Assembly (NCBI GenBank): GCA_965112735.1
Contig: OZ218959.1
Coordinates: 1,612,001-1,676,000, forward strand
DNA length: 64,000 bases
Reading direction: 5' to 3'
Origin: Phaeosaccion multiseriatum
Taxonomy: Eukaryota > Ochrophyta, other classes
The notes beneath the pieces are model-generated. The model had not been told where the DNA came from and searched no databases. It was given only the letters and a program-made list of their open reading frames with translations. This document shows, piece after piece, positions 12,152 through 28,643 of the stretch. The first letter of the stretch is position 1. Each line of letters begins with the position of its first letter. The translations under genes and the position numbers were made by a program.

Positions 12152-14945
12152 TCAGGCCCACCAATACACCAAGAGGGACACAAATAGGCCCAACAAGCCA
12201 GCCCCAAGCCAGACCCGACTTCTCCTCAGCGCCGCCCCCGCCAGCTGTGAGGAGCTGCCAAGTAGCATGAGGTCAGACAGGAGGGGCCAGGCGTTGTCGT
12301 CCCAGTTCTCTCGCCACCTCTTGCCCCCGAGAACGTTGGCCTTGAGCTGGGCCAGCGGAGGCAGCGAGCAGGACGGTGGTGCCGCCCCAGTGCTGCTGCT
12401 GCTGCTGCTGCTCAGGGAGGGGAGGGTGAGACAGGGCGAAGGGGTTCCAGCATCAAAAAGGGTGAACAGATGAGAGAATATAGAGTAAGGCAAAGAGTCT
12501 AAAACAAGCGTGTTCCGAAAAAGAGGGTAAGTAGACAGACAGGGAGATAGACAGACGGACAGACAGGCGGAAAGCAAAGAGCAAACATAAAACAGTACTC
12601 AAACACAACAGAGAAGGCGACGGAGGGCGAAGGAGTGAGGACCACACCTTCCTGTCTGACACCCTTCATCCCCTGTCCTGACACCCCTCACCATATCAAG
12701 CCAGGCTCTACCTCCTCAACCACAGCGAGGGCTTCATGAACGAATGCCTCACGCACGCACGCACACTCACACGCGCGCACTCACATTTTGTCCGTCCCCC
12801 TTCCCCCGTAGCCCCGAAAGAGCTCTCTCAACTGGCGACAGAGCTCCGTGCTGGAGGAGAAGACGAGTCCGTTGTGACCGTGAACAACCAATTCGTGCAG
12901 GCAGCTGTAGGAGATGGCACACACGGGCACGCCGCAGCCGAACATGTCTACGACTCTGGGAGGAGGGCCGGAGGGGTGGGGGGAGGGGAGGGACATACGA
13001 GCGAGCGGGGTGGGGTGATCAGCTTGGGCTGGGCACGCGTACACAGCGGGGAGAGTATCCAACAGCAGGGAATTGGGAGAAAGCCAATCAAGAGCTGAAA
13101 ACCCACCACCAACACTCTCCCCGCCACACTCCCCTCCCCTCCCTTCCCTCCCTCCCCTCCCTCCCTCGTCCCTCCCTCCCTCCCTCCCTCCCTCCCTTTC
13201 TCCCTCACTCACTTCATGGGAAGGTCGATTCCCGAAGTCGAGGTATGCAGACACACGCCCAGGTCGGCGCACCCCAGTAGTGTGGGATAGTCCTCCGGCT
13301 GCAACCACATGGTGATGACAGAAACCCTCTTGAGCCGAAGCTCTGCGATGAGCCTTACGTATCTCTCCTTCTCCGGCCCCTTGCCCGTCACTACCACCAG
13401 TAGCTTGGGAAGAAGGGAGTCAGTGGCGTCGGCTTCTGCCCTTCTTCCCCTCCCGCCTTGCCCTTTCCCTCCTCCTTCCCCTACCTCTCCTTCTTCTCCT
13501 TCTTCTCCTTCTTCCTCTCCCGGTGACCGCACGTCCTCCTCCTCCTGCCCCGATGCCACCGCTGCCCCCCCCTCCTCCTCCCCATCAATCTCTCGCAACG
13601 CGGCCAAAAGTACCCCAAAGTCCTCGTCCGGAGTCCAACTCGTGGAGCTGACGATTAAGGCAGGGCGGTCTGCCCTCTCTCTCACGACTCCATCGTCACC
13701 CACGAGCGTAAAGGGCGTGGTCAGGCTGCTCTGACTGCTCTGTCGGGTAGCACTGTCCACTGCAAGGGCACCTTGGTCCACATCAAGGTCGTTCTTCCCT
13801 CTTCGTCCTCCTCCTCCTCCTCCTCCTCCTCCTCCTCCTCCTCCTCCTCCACCACCACCACCACCACCACCACCTCCTCCTCCTCTTTCTCCGCCTCCTG
13901 CTACTGCTGCTGCTTCTGCTGCAGATGCTGCGCGTGTTTTCCGACGTTGTGCTTCTTTCCCTGTAGATTCCCCCCCCCCGTCGGTCGACTCTGGGGATGG
14001 TCGGCTGCTTCCATACCGAAGCTGGTGGCCGAGCTGAGGCCTTAGCTTGATAAAGAGGTGGTGCATAGCAGTCAGAGACGAGGGTTGGAAAAAGTCCGGC
14101 GGGCGGTCATGAAGCACCACGGGCAGCCACTTGCCAGAGAGGGCGAAGTTGCTCTCCAGCCAGGACTGCATGGCCGAAGAGACACAGAAGTGCCCATCTG
14201 CCCACAGACCCACGCAATTCTCCACGGCCCGCACTGCCAAACGAAGGGGGTGTCCGTCTCGGAGCTGGAACATGGTGTAGCCTAAGTTGTGCCAGTCGAT
14301 GACCATCGCGCACCCTCTGAGGCGGCATGCGAGCCACACGCAGAGGAGAGAGGGCAATGCTGGGGGATTTTGGACCATCATCAGCCTCGGTGCTGGGGCT
14401 GATCCTTCTGCTTCTCCACGGCCGCTGTTTTCCCTACTTACACTTGTACTCGTGCCTCTTTTGCTCCTGCTGCTATTACTACTACTGCTGCTGCTACTGC
14501 TGCTACTGTTGCTGCTACTGGTGCTGCTGTGGGTATAACCGATGCCTCCTCCGGTGCGAAACAGTAGCGCGTGGAGGAGGGAAAATAGCAGCAGAGACCC
14601 CTTGAGAACTGCAAAGATGGGGTAGGCGTATCTCTTCATGTTGACGAGCAGCGGACGATACCATTCATGCCCTTTCCCCGAGAGCGGCGAGGATATGTAC
14701 ACCTCGCGCACCAGCGGCCGCAGTGCCGCCAATGCCGGGACCAAGGCCTCTCCCCGGTATCCTACCAAGGTCACCTGGACGCCGTGCTGAGCCAGGCTGA
14801 GGGCGTGGTACTGCATCCGCGGACTACGGCCCACGTCCCCAAGAACGACTAGCACGACATGATCCCCCTCCCCTTGCTTGTCTTTTTTCTGGGGCAGCTG
14901 CCCCACCGTCCCTCTCTCGGGAGGCGCTGGTGCTGCTTCCATCAT
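12152..14945 (-). CDS. ALG1: Chitobiosyldiphosphodolichol beta-mannosyltransferase
   Basis: Adds the first mannose to GlcNAc2-PP-dolichol on the cytosolic face of the ER, in N-glycan precursor assembly. Exons 13213-14945, 12785-12955 and 12152-12410 join in phase to 720 residues, against about 464 in human. Diagnostic blocks: [19 protein letters not shown] near residue 35, [10 protein letters not shown] in the middle, then [18 protein letters not shown] across the first intron and [13 protein letters not shown] in exon 2. The ending [18 protein letters not shown] in exon 3 resembles the family ending. A hydrophobic segment near residues 110-130 fits membrane association. The extra length comes from Ser/Asn runs, a glycine run of about 30 residues from a CTC repeat (about 13803-13850), acidic inserts, and an unusual hydrophobic C-terminal tail. 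Confidence 0.93.
13803..13880. repeat. CTC/CCA trinucleotide repeat inside ALG1
   Basis: CTC and CAC triplets in the coding strand's complement, read as a long poly-glycine run in the middle of ALG1. The flanking sequence stays in frame on both sides, so the repeat is tolerated rather than disrupting. Confidence 0.85.
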
Positions 14946-15999
14946 CCCACTAAACCGATCCGTGTGCGACTTTCATCTTCCTTTAAGCCATAAACCAGAG
15001 CAATAGTATAGCAATAAATAAAGGAGAAGGGGAGGTTGACATTTTCCTTCGCGAGGTGGTCATACTGAAGAAAACTCACAGCGGGCGGTCTCTACTAATG
15101 CCTTTTTCCTCCTTTGCCTCCTCCCGCCTCCTCTCTTTCCCTCTCTCTCTTCTTCTCTTTGGACTTGGGTCCTTAACTTTACGGGTGGGCTCTATCCTTG
15201 GAGAAATGCAGTATATTAAAGTCGAGAGAGAGAGAGAGTTAAACTGAAACTGAAACGGTTCTAATTTCTCTTTCGCCGCTGCTCATGCCCTATTTAATTT
15301 GGTTACACGTCGTCTCAGTCGCCTCGGTTGCCACTGCTATTGCTATTGCTATCCTACCATTAGCCTACCATCGTCGTATTTGGTTTTCGCCTCTACCGCT
15401 CACCGCCCCCCACCCGTCACCCAGCTGCCTTCCTTCTCTTCTCATTTCTTCACCCTGCTCTGCTCTCCTACCCCCCGTCTACTTACGTACTTAACAATTA
15501 AATACTCCCCCCCCGCCATCGTGGTTCCCCTCCTACATTCTTCCCCTTTTCTTTCTAACTACTCCTTACTACCATGTATCGTACTACCAACACGTCAACA
15601 CGCACACCTACAGCCAAGCCAACATACAACGACACAAGCCCTTCTCCCCTCCCACTCCCCCACAACCCCTCCTCCCCAACAGTCGTGGCTTTTAGGCAAG
15701 CACCACCTAAGGGTGTACTATATTTGAGATACATATAAAACTCTCCATATTAGATTATTCTTTTTAAAATTATATTATGTGTATCCTCCCCTCCCACTCC
15801 CCCACAACGCCTCCTCCCCTACCATGTCCCTCTCTCCCTCTACAGACATCCTCTACACTAATCTACGCTACTCTACTACAGCACACAAGCCAAGCAAGCA
15901 AGTAAGTCAAGTGGAGAGTCACAAGCCAAGGAAGGAAGCAAGTCAAGTGGAGAATCACAAAGGTCCTCCCCCTTCCTCCCTCCACCCCTCCCTCCCTAC
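14946..15999. other. Intergenic region upstream of ALG1
   Basis: Holds the ALG1 promoter at its left end and the 3' region of the receiver-like gene at its right. No coding signal. AT-rich stretches lie at about 15,000-15,020 and 15,720-15,785, unusual in this GC-rich DNA. Two short direct repeats are visible: a C-rich block at about 15643 and again at about 15785, and the unit AAGTCAAGTGGAGA at about 15904 and 15941. Confidence 0.45.
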
Positions 16000-19872
<3,873 letters not shown>

Positions 19873-19888
19873 GGTCTTGCCACCGCTC

Positions 19889-19932
<44 letters not shown>

Positions 19933-20636
19933 GCTCCTGCTGCTGCTGCTTCCCTCGTCCCTTTTTTCTTTCTGTAGTCTGCGGCTTTGCCTCCTTTCTT
20001 CCCTCTCTCTCCAAGCCTGCTTTTCCTCCCTCTTTTGTCACGCCTTGCCCTCGCCTTGCGGACGAGAGGATGAAACGCCAGACCCCACTCGTCTCCGCCT
20101 GCATTAGTTTTGCTCATACTTATACTCATTTTTCAACTGCCCTCTTACTTTTGCAGCAGGTTCAGTTTTTTGAAAAAATATCGATTTTCGATTTTAAAAA
20201 TCGCACTCACTGTACTCACACCTCACACTCCCTCCCTCCCTCCCTCCCTCCCTAACAAACTAAAGGAAGTAACCCGCGAGAGTGAAAATACACCACGCCA
20301 AGGCCTTGAGTGATCTGCTCCCGCGAGAGAGGGGAGGACACCGCTTCTCTTTTCTTTGTAACTGTTTTGAGTTGTGGTTGTGGTTTCGCCCCCAAATCGC
20401 CTGAAATAAAAGTTTCTGGACGCACGCAGCAAAAGGACGCTGGGATAAGCGCTACAGCTCTTCATGTAGTCGTAGTCGTTCTTTGAGATGTCTATCGATC
20501 CATAGTCTTTCGGCTTTCATCGCTTCTCCCCTTCCCTACTTGTCAGCAATTCTGCAAGAGCACACTCCCCCTTACCGCCCGATCCCTTAAAAACGGGCAA
20601 CTTTGGCGATTCTTACGCACATCGAGTGGTAAAACT
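19873..20636. other. Intergenic region between receiver-like gene and XPO6
   Basis: Promoter side of the receiver-like gene (left) and 3' side of exportin-6 (right). A CTG repeat at about 19892-19950 is next to the start codon. There is an AT-rich patch at about 20160-20205 with ATCGATTTTCGATTTT and a short CCCT run at about 20230-20255. No coding signal seen. Confidence 0.4.
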
Positions 20637-22106
20637 CTAGCTCGCTCCCCCTTCCCCCACGGTGACGCGATAGTAGTATAGATCATCACAGAAGGCGCGC
20701 AGCACTCGCAGGAAGGTCGGGGCATCATCCACACTACCGGTCCACTTGGCCAGCAAACTCCCTCTACTTTGCTCATCCAGCACACGGCCCCCGTCCGCGC
20801 CCAGAGACGAGAGGTACTGCGGCAGGAAGTGCGAAACGAATGACGGGCAGCCTCCCCCCTGGCTCACAGCAAAGACCAGGCTACTCAACTCCTCCTCCAA
20901 TAGGCGCTGGGAGCGTAGGGAGAGCGCGTTGAGTACAGCCGTGAGGAGGGCGGGGGCGGTGGATGTGGTGAAGGGGCCGAAGGAGAAGAGGCGGTGTGTA
21001 TCGTTGACGACTTGCAGGACCTTAATCAAGGTGGTTGTTTCCGAGTGGGGACGGCGGTGGGGTGTAAGGGTGGGGAGGGGGGGGCGGTGAGTGAATGAGC
21101 ATTGGTGCCATTGATGTGTGTGTGTGTGTGTGTGTGCGGGCAAGGGGAGGGGTTCGGGGCGCAAGGCAAAGCGACAGGAGAGGTTAGGGGGGTTGGGGAT
21201 TGAACAAGACACTGTGTGGCATGAGAGCAACCGCACACGCATGCAATGCACGCACCATTGCACACATCTGTGCACACACACACTCACACTCACATACACT
21301 CACACACACAGTCACACACACACACTCACACTCACACTCACATACACTCACACACACAGTCACACACACACACTCACACACACACACACTCACAACGTAC
21401 CCTGATACAGGCGAGGACCACCCCGGGGGGGCAGTGCGCCACCGTCGCGATACACGTACACGGCACCGCAACGAGCCCCTCGAACAGCTCTTGCGCTGCC
21501 TCCGATCGGAAGCTTACCCTCGAGCCCCCTCCGTCCACGAATTGGGTCTCCACAAAGCTCTTCCACTGCGTCACAAGAAGCTGCGTCGCCAGCTCACAGA
21601 AGGGAGGCACCAGCTCGGCCACTGCCTCCGCCCCTCCGCCGCTGCCACCCCTCCGCCCACCACCGAGAGCCGCTCCCGACCATACCCCTCCTCCTCCTCC
21701 TCCTCCTCCTCCTCCTCCTGTCCCGAAGGTTCTCGCCCCTAACCCTAACCCAGCTGATCCGGGTTGGTCATCTATGTGGGGGCCATCGTCGCCAGTTGAT
21801 GATGGTGCCGTCGCTGCCGCGAGACTGTCTAGGGCGAGGCGACAAGCGTGAGGCACGAGGGACGCCACAGCAGGGCCAGTAGAGGACATGACCGTGGTAA
21901 GGAGGTCGAGGATCGCGGCGGTGACTTGTCGGCTTGTGACTCGGTCCTTCATGGCGCCCTGCAGTCGGCCGCTGGTGTGGAGAGAGATGAGGGTGTTGAC
22001 GGTCTGTGAAAGGGGTAGAGGAGGGAGGGGGAGGGGAGGGGAGGGGAGGGGGGGCGTAAGGGGGCAGAGCGCTCAGCATGACCACACTGTACACTACACC
22101 ACTGGG

Positions 22107-22142
<36 letters not shown>

Positions 22143-25100
22143 ACCCATACATACACCGCGCGGGTGACGAACATACGTGCCTGCCTGGTTGCCTGAAAAA
22201 AAGCATACGTATGCGTTCTTTCCCTTCCCCTTTGGTAGTGAGCATGTTCTTACCCTTCCCCTTGCCTGCCTACCTGTGAGGCCAGAGCCGCTCCCGTCTG
22301 CTTATTTAGAATGGGCACTGCCGAAACGAGGAGGCGCAGCAGAGCATCGGCAAGATCCATCAGGAGAAACTTGGTAACGCCAACATTATCTGTGGTGGGG
22401 TAGGGATGGCAGTGGATGGGGGAGGAGGGGGCAAGAGGAAAGGAAGGAGGGAGGAGCGAGGAGGAGGCAGGTGGAGGAGGAGGAGGAGGAGGAGGAGGAG
22501 GAGGAGGAGGAGGAGGAGGAGGAGGAGGAGGCAGGCGGAGGAGGAGGAGGAGGAGGAGGAGGAGGAGGAGGGTGACGACAAGGAGGATAACGAGAGGGGA
22601 AGGAGGCGGAAAGACAATAGACACGACAAGCTCGCAGCAGGACAAGCTTGCAGCAGTCGGAGCACACCCTTCTTCCTCCCTCCCTCTCTCACCTCCGGCG
22701 CTCTGCAGGCTGTGCGTGAGGAGCTGAAGGGCAGCGTCTAGGAAGGGCCCGACAGCCCCTGACACCACTTGCTTGCCCTTGCCGGGAGAGTCCGCCACGG
22801 TAGAGCACAGCCCCTTTAGAGAGGGAGGGAGGGAGGGAGGGAGGGGGATGGAGGGAGGGGGGGGGCGGGAGGGTAGCAGGAAGAGGTCCACATGAGATGA
22901 ATTGCAGGAGTGCTTGTGTATGTGTCCCAAAGGCAGTAAGGCAACCCTGGGTAAATCTGTAAATCTCCTTCCAGGCCTTCAGGCAGCGGCTGCCTCAGCA
23001 GCGCAGCAGTTGGTGACACAGGAGCAGCAGCAGCAGCAGCAGCAGCAGTTGGAAATAGACTCTTCGCGCACTTCCATTCCTTCTGCCGTGTTCCCAACAC
23101 TTACCCTGACAACGGTGCAGCCGACTGTGAGCTTTGTCACGACCTCCGCACTCCTTAGCGAGGGCGGGGCTGCCGCCGCATCAACCAAAGGCTGCAACAG
23201 GGGCTTCACGAGCTCAGCATAGGCGGCACCTCTTGCCTCTAAGTCATCAAGCCGATTCAGACCGCCCCCACGCAGCAGCCGAGGCGGCAGGAGGAAGGCA
23301 CCCAATGCGCGGTAGAATATCGCCGTTATGTGAGCTGCCATCTGTGAAGCCTGAGCAATGTCGTGGGCCCCTCGCAGGAGGGAGAGCATCGCCTCGCTCC
23401 CTGCCACAAGGTCGTGCGGTAGCATGCTGGGCACGGACAGGAGAAGCTGGGCGCCGGCCAGCTGCAGCCTCGGGGAGCCGGAGCAGCCAAGGGCGGACTT
23501 CACTACACCCAACACAGACGCGAGCGCATCCTTCGCCTGCTGCTGAGTAGGGTCACACCCTGCTCCTCCTCCATCCCCTCCTCCTCCTCCTCCTCCTCCT
23601 GCGCTGCCCATTTGCGCAACGGCGGCAGCGGCGGCAATGCCCGGCATGAGCGCAGTGAGTGCCTGGAGACAGCACACCTCCAAATACAGCATCTCCCTAC
23701 ACGTCTCGTACTTCCAATGCAGCTTGGCCTGCAACATCGCCTGCACTGCCCCTGTCAACGTGTTGACCACGCTCAACACGTGAGGGGGGCCGGCGCACCC
23801 GGCCAATCGCATCAGCGCACACAGAGTACGCGCGTCCCAAACAACGGCGAGCAGGCCTTCCGGAGCCGGTCTGCTGGCTACAGAGCCTCCTCCTCCTCCT
23901 CCTCCTGCTGCTGCTGCTGCGGCTGATGCTGGTACTGTATCACCAACTGCTGCATCGTCCTTTTCCATGAGCTGACGCAGGTGCTGCATGACTTGCATGA
24001 ACAGACCTGAGGCCTTCTCCACCAAACCCTTGCCTATGCACGGCACCCGTGCGAACAAGCGCAAGAGGTCCAGCCCCTCGGCCAAAAACTCTCCCAACTC
24101 GCTGCGGTCGATGGAGAGAGCCCCGCCACCTTCCCCATCCCCCCCTCCGGAGCAGTCCTCCTCATCCTCCAGACCCTCTCCGTCGACAGCCGCTGGAAGG
24201 GGGTCGTCGTTTCCTTCTTCCCCTTCGTCCAGCTCCGATAGACCAACACCTCCTCCAGCACCACCATCACTACCCGCACCATTGGAGAGGAAGAGAAGCT
24301 TGTCCAGGAAGGCGTAGCACACGTGTGTGAGACCTGCTGCGTGCTCTCTCGCCAGAGACGCGGCTACAGCGTTGGCGGCATGTCCTTCTTCGTGTGCGGT
24401 GACCAGCTGCGCGAAGGTCTGCCAGGGGAGGAAGCACACTCGAATTAGGCGCAAGTGAGGCTGGCAGAAGGTGAAGGTGGCCATAAGCGTGAGGAACTCT
24501 GACACTGGCCAGTTCTGCTGCTGCTCCTTTCCCCCACTGGTGCTGCTGGTGGCGGCTCTGGTGTGCTCCTGGTGCAGCAGCTTGCCCAGGACCTTGGCAA
24601 CGAAAACAGACAGAAAGTCGGCCAAATCCTCCACAAAGTAATCATCTGAACTTTCCGACATGCTTGCTGCGGCAGTCACCCCCGCCCCGCCATTGTCAGC
24701 CATGAGGTGGAGCACCTGCAATGTCATTGCCAACCGTCGAGTGGGGGACGAAACGGGAGAGGAGGAGGAGGAGGAGGAGGAGGAGGAGGTTTGGGGGAAG
24801 GAAGGAGGGTTTGGCACCCACATGGCATGTAAGTACTGTGCCCACAAAAACATGTATACACGTACATACTACTTACGTACCTTGAGCATGTGGTTGGCAA
24901 TGTTGAGCACGACTGCCTGTAGCTCCTTGGGTACCCAATGCTTGTCCACCACACTTGAGATGCACTTGACGGACAGCCGGCCACACTGACCCCGATCATC
25001 CACCGACTGCGTCTGACGGGCAAGGGCCCTCTCTGCCTCCTGCACCTGCCCCTGCTGCTGCCCCTGCTGTTGGGTGCTCGTCTTGAGATGGTCAAGGTCG

Positions 25101-26562
25101 AGCTGCTGCTGCCGGAGCTGTTGGTAACCCACGGCCGCCCCCTCTGCGATGTGAAAGAGCGTTTCGAAGAGCTGCGAGGACTGCGCGTGGGTTGTGCTAC
25201 TCTCCACGCTGGAAGCTGAGATGAGGGTCTCGAGGCAGGTGAGAGCTTGCACCACGCGAACGAGATGACCCGCCTCCCACTCCGCCCGAACGAGTGCGAT
25301 AAGAAGGTTGACTATGTTGGGGAGAGCGTGCAATAGACCTGCTCTCAGCTCCTTGGTGTGCTCTGACGGACGGAAGGAAGCGAGTGGACGGGTAGATGGG
25401 CGGGTGGGGACAAGATTGCGGTGGTGGGCGGAGGTGGTGGGTGGTGCAGGGGTGGGCGAGTGAGGGGGGCAGCGAGGGGGTCGTGGTGCGGGAGGAGTGC
25501 CCACACTCACGCACTCAACTCCCTCCCTCCCTCCCTCCCTCACTCACTCACTCACTCACTCACTCACTCACTCACTCACTCACTCACTCATTATTCACTT
25601 TCCCACTCGACAGCCTCCGACCCAACACAGAAGAGCAGAGTTTGCATCCCCAACCCCAAAGGACTCAAAATGCGTCGCAGAGCACCTCCCCACCACACCT
25701 CCAGTCCAGCTTAGCTTACGCGCTCTCAAAGCAACAGTAGCAGCAGCAGCAGGTTGAATTTGATGGAGCATACAATGAAAGACTTTACAAAGGACGGACG
25801 GGCCGACCCACCTGTGGGCAGGGGAAGGTCCGGCCGTGTGAACTCCTCCACTGCCATGCTGAGTAGAGCGATGCCCGCATCCTTATGCTCGTCCGACTCG
25901 ACGAGGTGCACTACTCTCCCCATGAAGCCAGGGTCTTCCTTGGGCCAGCTCAACTTAGCAACATCGACAATGACCTGGACGAGGGCGAGGTCCAGGGGGG
26001 GGGGAGAGAGAGAAGGGACGGGATGGGATTGCGGCGCAACAGGACGAGATATGATACACGATTCTAGAGTGAGCTCGGCGAGCGAGACTGGGATTGTGTG
26101 CGGGAATGTACTCTAGTGTTGGGTCAAGGGCGTGTGAGAGCGAGCGTATGTTCCACTTTAGTTTCGTACCTTGGCCACTTTCTTGGACACCCACGAGGGG
26201 AATCGGGGCGAGTTCTGGAGTAGCCACTGCAGCAGGAAGGTGCCCAGGTGGCCCCGCTCATGTGTAGGAAGACTCGTCCAGTGTTTGAGCACCACCTCCT
26301 CGATGCAGGCTGCGCTAAAATGCACGACAAAGCTGTGGTCTACTCCGGTGTGCGCCCCACAAAGGATGAGCAGATCTATGCAGCGAATGTGCAGCTGCGG
26401 GGATGTCTTGAAGTCCCGCAGAGCGCCCTCCAGCTCGGACTGGCGAGCGTTGTCCAAGGCTTTCGAGTTGTACATCTCTCCAAGGAGCACCGTGAGCATT
26501 CGGTGGTCGTCTTCCGCTTGGTGCGGATTGATACAGTGCTGCTGATGCTGCTGCTGCTCCAT
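20637..26562 (-). CDS. XPO6: Exportin-6-like nuclear export receptor
   Basis: Importin-beta superfamily, HEAT-repeat receptor; the animal protein exports actin-profilin complexes with RanGTP. Eight exons (26170-26562, 25812-25974, 24881-25362, 23105-24715, 22693-22813, 22274-22389, 21401-22003, 20637-21020) join in phase to 1,290 residues. Family matches: LLGEMYNS near the start, SWVSKKVAKVIVDVAKLSW across intron 1 (compare the RNKLCKVIVDIG block of human XPO6), KELRAGLLHALPNIVNLL, and the C-terminal block LLAKWTGSVDDAPTFLRVLRAFCDDLYYYR, which resembles the family ending. The start at 26562 leaves an N-terminus of family-like length. Low-complexity Gly and Gln inserts are present. Cargo cannot be read from sequence. 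Confidence 0.87.
22480..22570. repeat. GGA repeat in an XPO6 intron
   Basis: Nearly pure GGA array in the intron between the fifth and sixth exons. In the transcript it is a pyrimidine-rich (CTC) stretch about 90-180 bases from the acceptor. Confidence 0.9.
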
Positions 26563-27171
26563 CTTTGGGTGTCAAACTTCCGTCTCGTGGTAGCTGCTGC
26601 TGCCGGTTGCTTCCTCTCCTCCTCCTTCTCACCCTCTTCTTTTCTCTCTTTCTCTCTCTCTCTCTCTGAGAGGAGGAGGAGTCAAACTTGTCTCACGGGA
26701 GTTGCTGCTGCTGCCACTACTACTGCCGCTGACATCGCAGCTTCCAAGGCAGGTAGAGGGGGAACCAGGCTGGAAGGGGGAGGACAGGACTGGAGAGGGT
26801 GAAAGAGGGAAGAAAAAAGAAGTGACGAGTCGAAGATTGCCTAAAAGTAAAGATGAGGCCCATCCCCCATCCCCCCCCACGTGACAGGCCACTACTACAA
26901 CGCCATTAGGATGGGAAAGAGAAGCAAGGAAGGGGGGGGGGAGGACGGACCGCTAGGCTGATGGGAGCCCTCCAATGGTAGCGGTGGCAATCGCGGGCAG
27001 AGCAGCCACGTGGAAGGAAGGGGCGGCTCCAAGTTGAATTTCCACTCGCTGAAGCTGCTGTAGAAGGTTGCTAGGGCACTACTCTACTCTAACCACACAC
27101 TCTATTTGACGATGGTACAAGGCGAGCCTGCGCATGTTCTGCATGTCTTGCTTTGTGTGTGCGGGACCTGA

Positions 27172-27212
<41 letters not shown>

Positions 27213-27724
27213 GCGCCAGCTACGGGTAAAGACTCTCCTCCTCATGTCAGCACCGCACCTCACAATCGCGAGCAGGCGATGCACGAGCTACTGTTGGCAA
27301 GGGTGTCTGTGCGCAATGCTCCGAGTACTGCTCTTCTAGGACCGTAGTGTCCTAGAAAAGATATGCAATTGTCTACGAGTCACAGACATGTGGTTCTTTG
27401 GCTCCCAAAGCCCTCACTCTGGACCTTATGCGAACGTGAGACCTGACCTTCGACAAGGAGAGAAGCCTACAGTAGGAGAGGGGCCTATCTTGCGATACCG
27501 TGCTGGAGGTGGCTTCGGGCCTGCGCTGAGTCGAAGTCGATTCGAAGCGACCGAAGAACCCAGGGAGGGGAAGAGCGACGACCATCTAAACTAGCGACTC
27601 CAGGCGAGGGGTGGGTGGAGGGGAGAGTGGAATTGCAATACACTCTCGTCACACGCACTCCCCGTCTCGGCGGCGGCCGTTTCGACACATGGGGCAGAAG
27701 AGAAGGGCAGGACTTCAGCGTTCT

Positions 27725-27856
27725 CTTGATTACGCTTGCTCCTTTCGGCGTGTTTTTTCATCAGGATCCGCAGCTGTGATTCCTCATCCAAACATCGGGA
27801 ATCACAGCTGCGGATCCTGATGAAAAAACACGCCGAAAGGAGCAAGCGTAATCAAG
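27725..27856. repeat. Perfect 59-base inverted repeat with 14-base loop
   Basis: Arms at 27725-27783 and 27798-27856 are exact reverse complements. The loop is TCATCCAAACATCG. Read outwards, each arm encodes the same peptide (ESQLRILMKKHAERSKRNQ). It could be a fold-back element, the source of a hairpin RNA, a recent inverted duplication of a coding fragment, or an assembly fold-back. Confidence 0.9.
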
Positions 27857-28056
27857 TGGCGGAGGAACAAGGCGAGGAACAGGACGCGAAGGAGAGCAGC
27901 CATATTCGCTGCTACTTTGGTCCAGACGACTACGTCTACACCTTCTTCGAGGAGCAGGGATGGGCACGCCCTCCCCATCCTCCCCATGCTCCCCCTCTTC
28001 ATTGTTTTTTGTGCTATTTTTTAATTAAGATTAATTTTAAAATTAAAAAAAACTAA
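27736..28056 (+). other. Possible gene fragment at the inverted repeat
   Basis: An open frame of 106 codons. The part from LRILMKKHAERSKRNQ through SHIRCYFGPDDYVYTFFEEQ has protein-like composition, with charged residues and no low-complexity run. The start lies inside the left arm of the inverted repeat, and the frame ends in AT-rich DNA. I recognise no family. It may be a terminal exon or decayed fragment of a gene; it may also be chance. Confidence 0.2.
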
Positions 28057-28643
28057 ATACAAAAAGACGTTCAGCTTGTTAACTGCGCGCTCTTCTCCTG
28101 CCTGGCTCTGGGGCTGTATGTCCGCTCCCTCCTCTGCCTCCACTCCTTTCACCACACTCTGTGTAGCTTTGATTCGCCCATGACTTCTCCCCCCCCTCCT
28201 CCACTCCCCATTCTCTTTTTTTTTCTTTTTTTTTTCCTACCAATAATGTACTACGAAACAAATTCGACTTTTGCTTTCCCTCTCCTCCCCTCCTCACCCT
28301 CCTCTCCTCTCTCTCTCTCTCTTCTCCATTGCTACTCTCCTCCCCTCCCCGCTGACCGTCCTATCCTCTCTCTACTCGGTTGCCATCGTACAAACAAACT
28401 AATAACACTCTACGCTCCTCTGTTGACTTATTCGGCGGCTCAGTCGCTCACTCACCCGCTCTCGATCCGCGACGACGTAGAGCCTAGATTTGGGCCTTCT
28501 CGCTCCACCTCTTCTCTCTCCTTTCTCTTTGCTCCTCGCCCCTCCAAAGCGGCTCTCAGAGCAGTGACCACTCTCTCTCTCTCACACATCAGATCGTCGC
28601 AATCACCAGGAGCACTCCTCGCGGTTGTAGAAACCGCCTTTTA

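Larger units (their letters stand above)
26563..28643. other. 2.1-kb intergenic region upstream of XPO6
   Basis: No gene model is supported. Contents: the XPO6 promoter side at about 26563-26900; a GA run then G run at about 27177-27213; a short hairpin at about 27331-27360 (TCTTCTAGGAC against GTCCTAGAAAAGA); a perfect 59-base inverted repeat at 27725-27856; and an AT-rich block at about 28005-28060. A plus-strand open frame of 106 codons from 27736 overlaps the inverted repeat and is described separately. Confidence 0.45.

Noticed and set aside
27388-27594. 68-codon plus-strand frame upstream of the inverted repeat
   Set aside because: Composition is ordinary, no splice partners or recognisable motif; likely chance.
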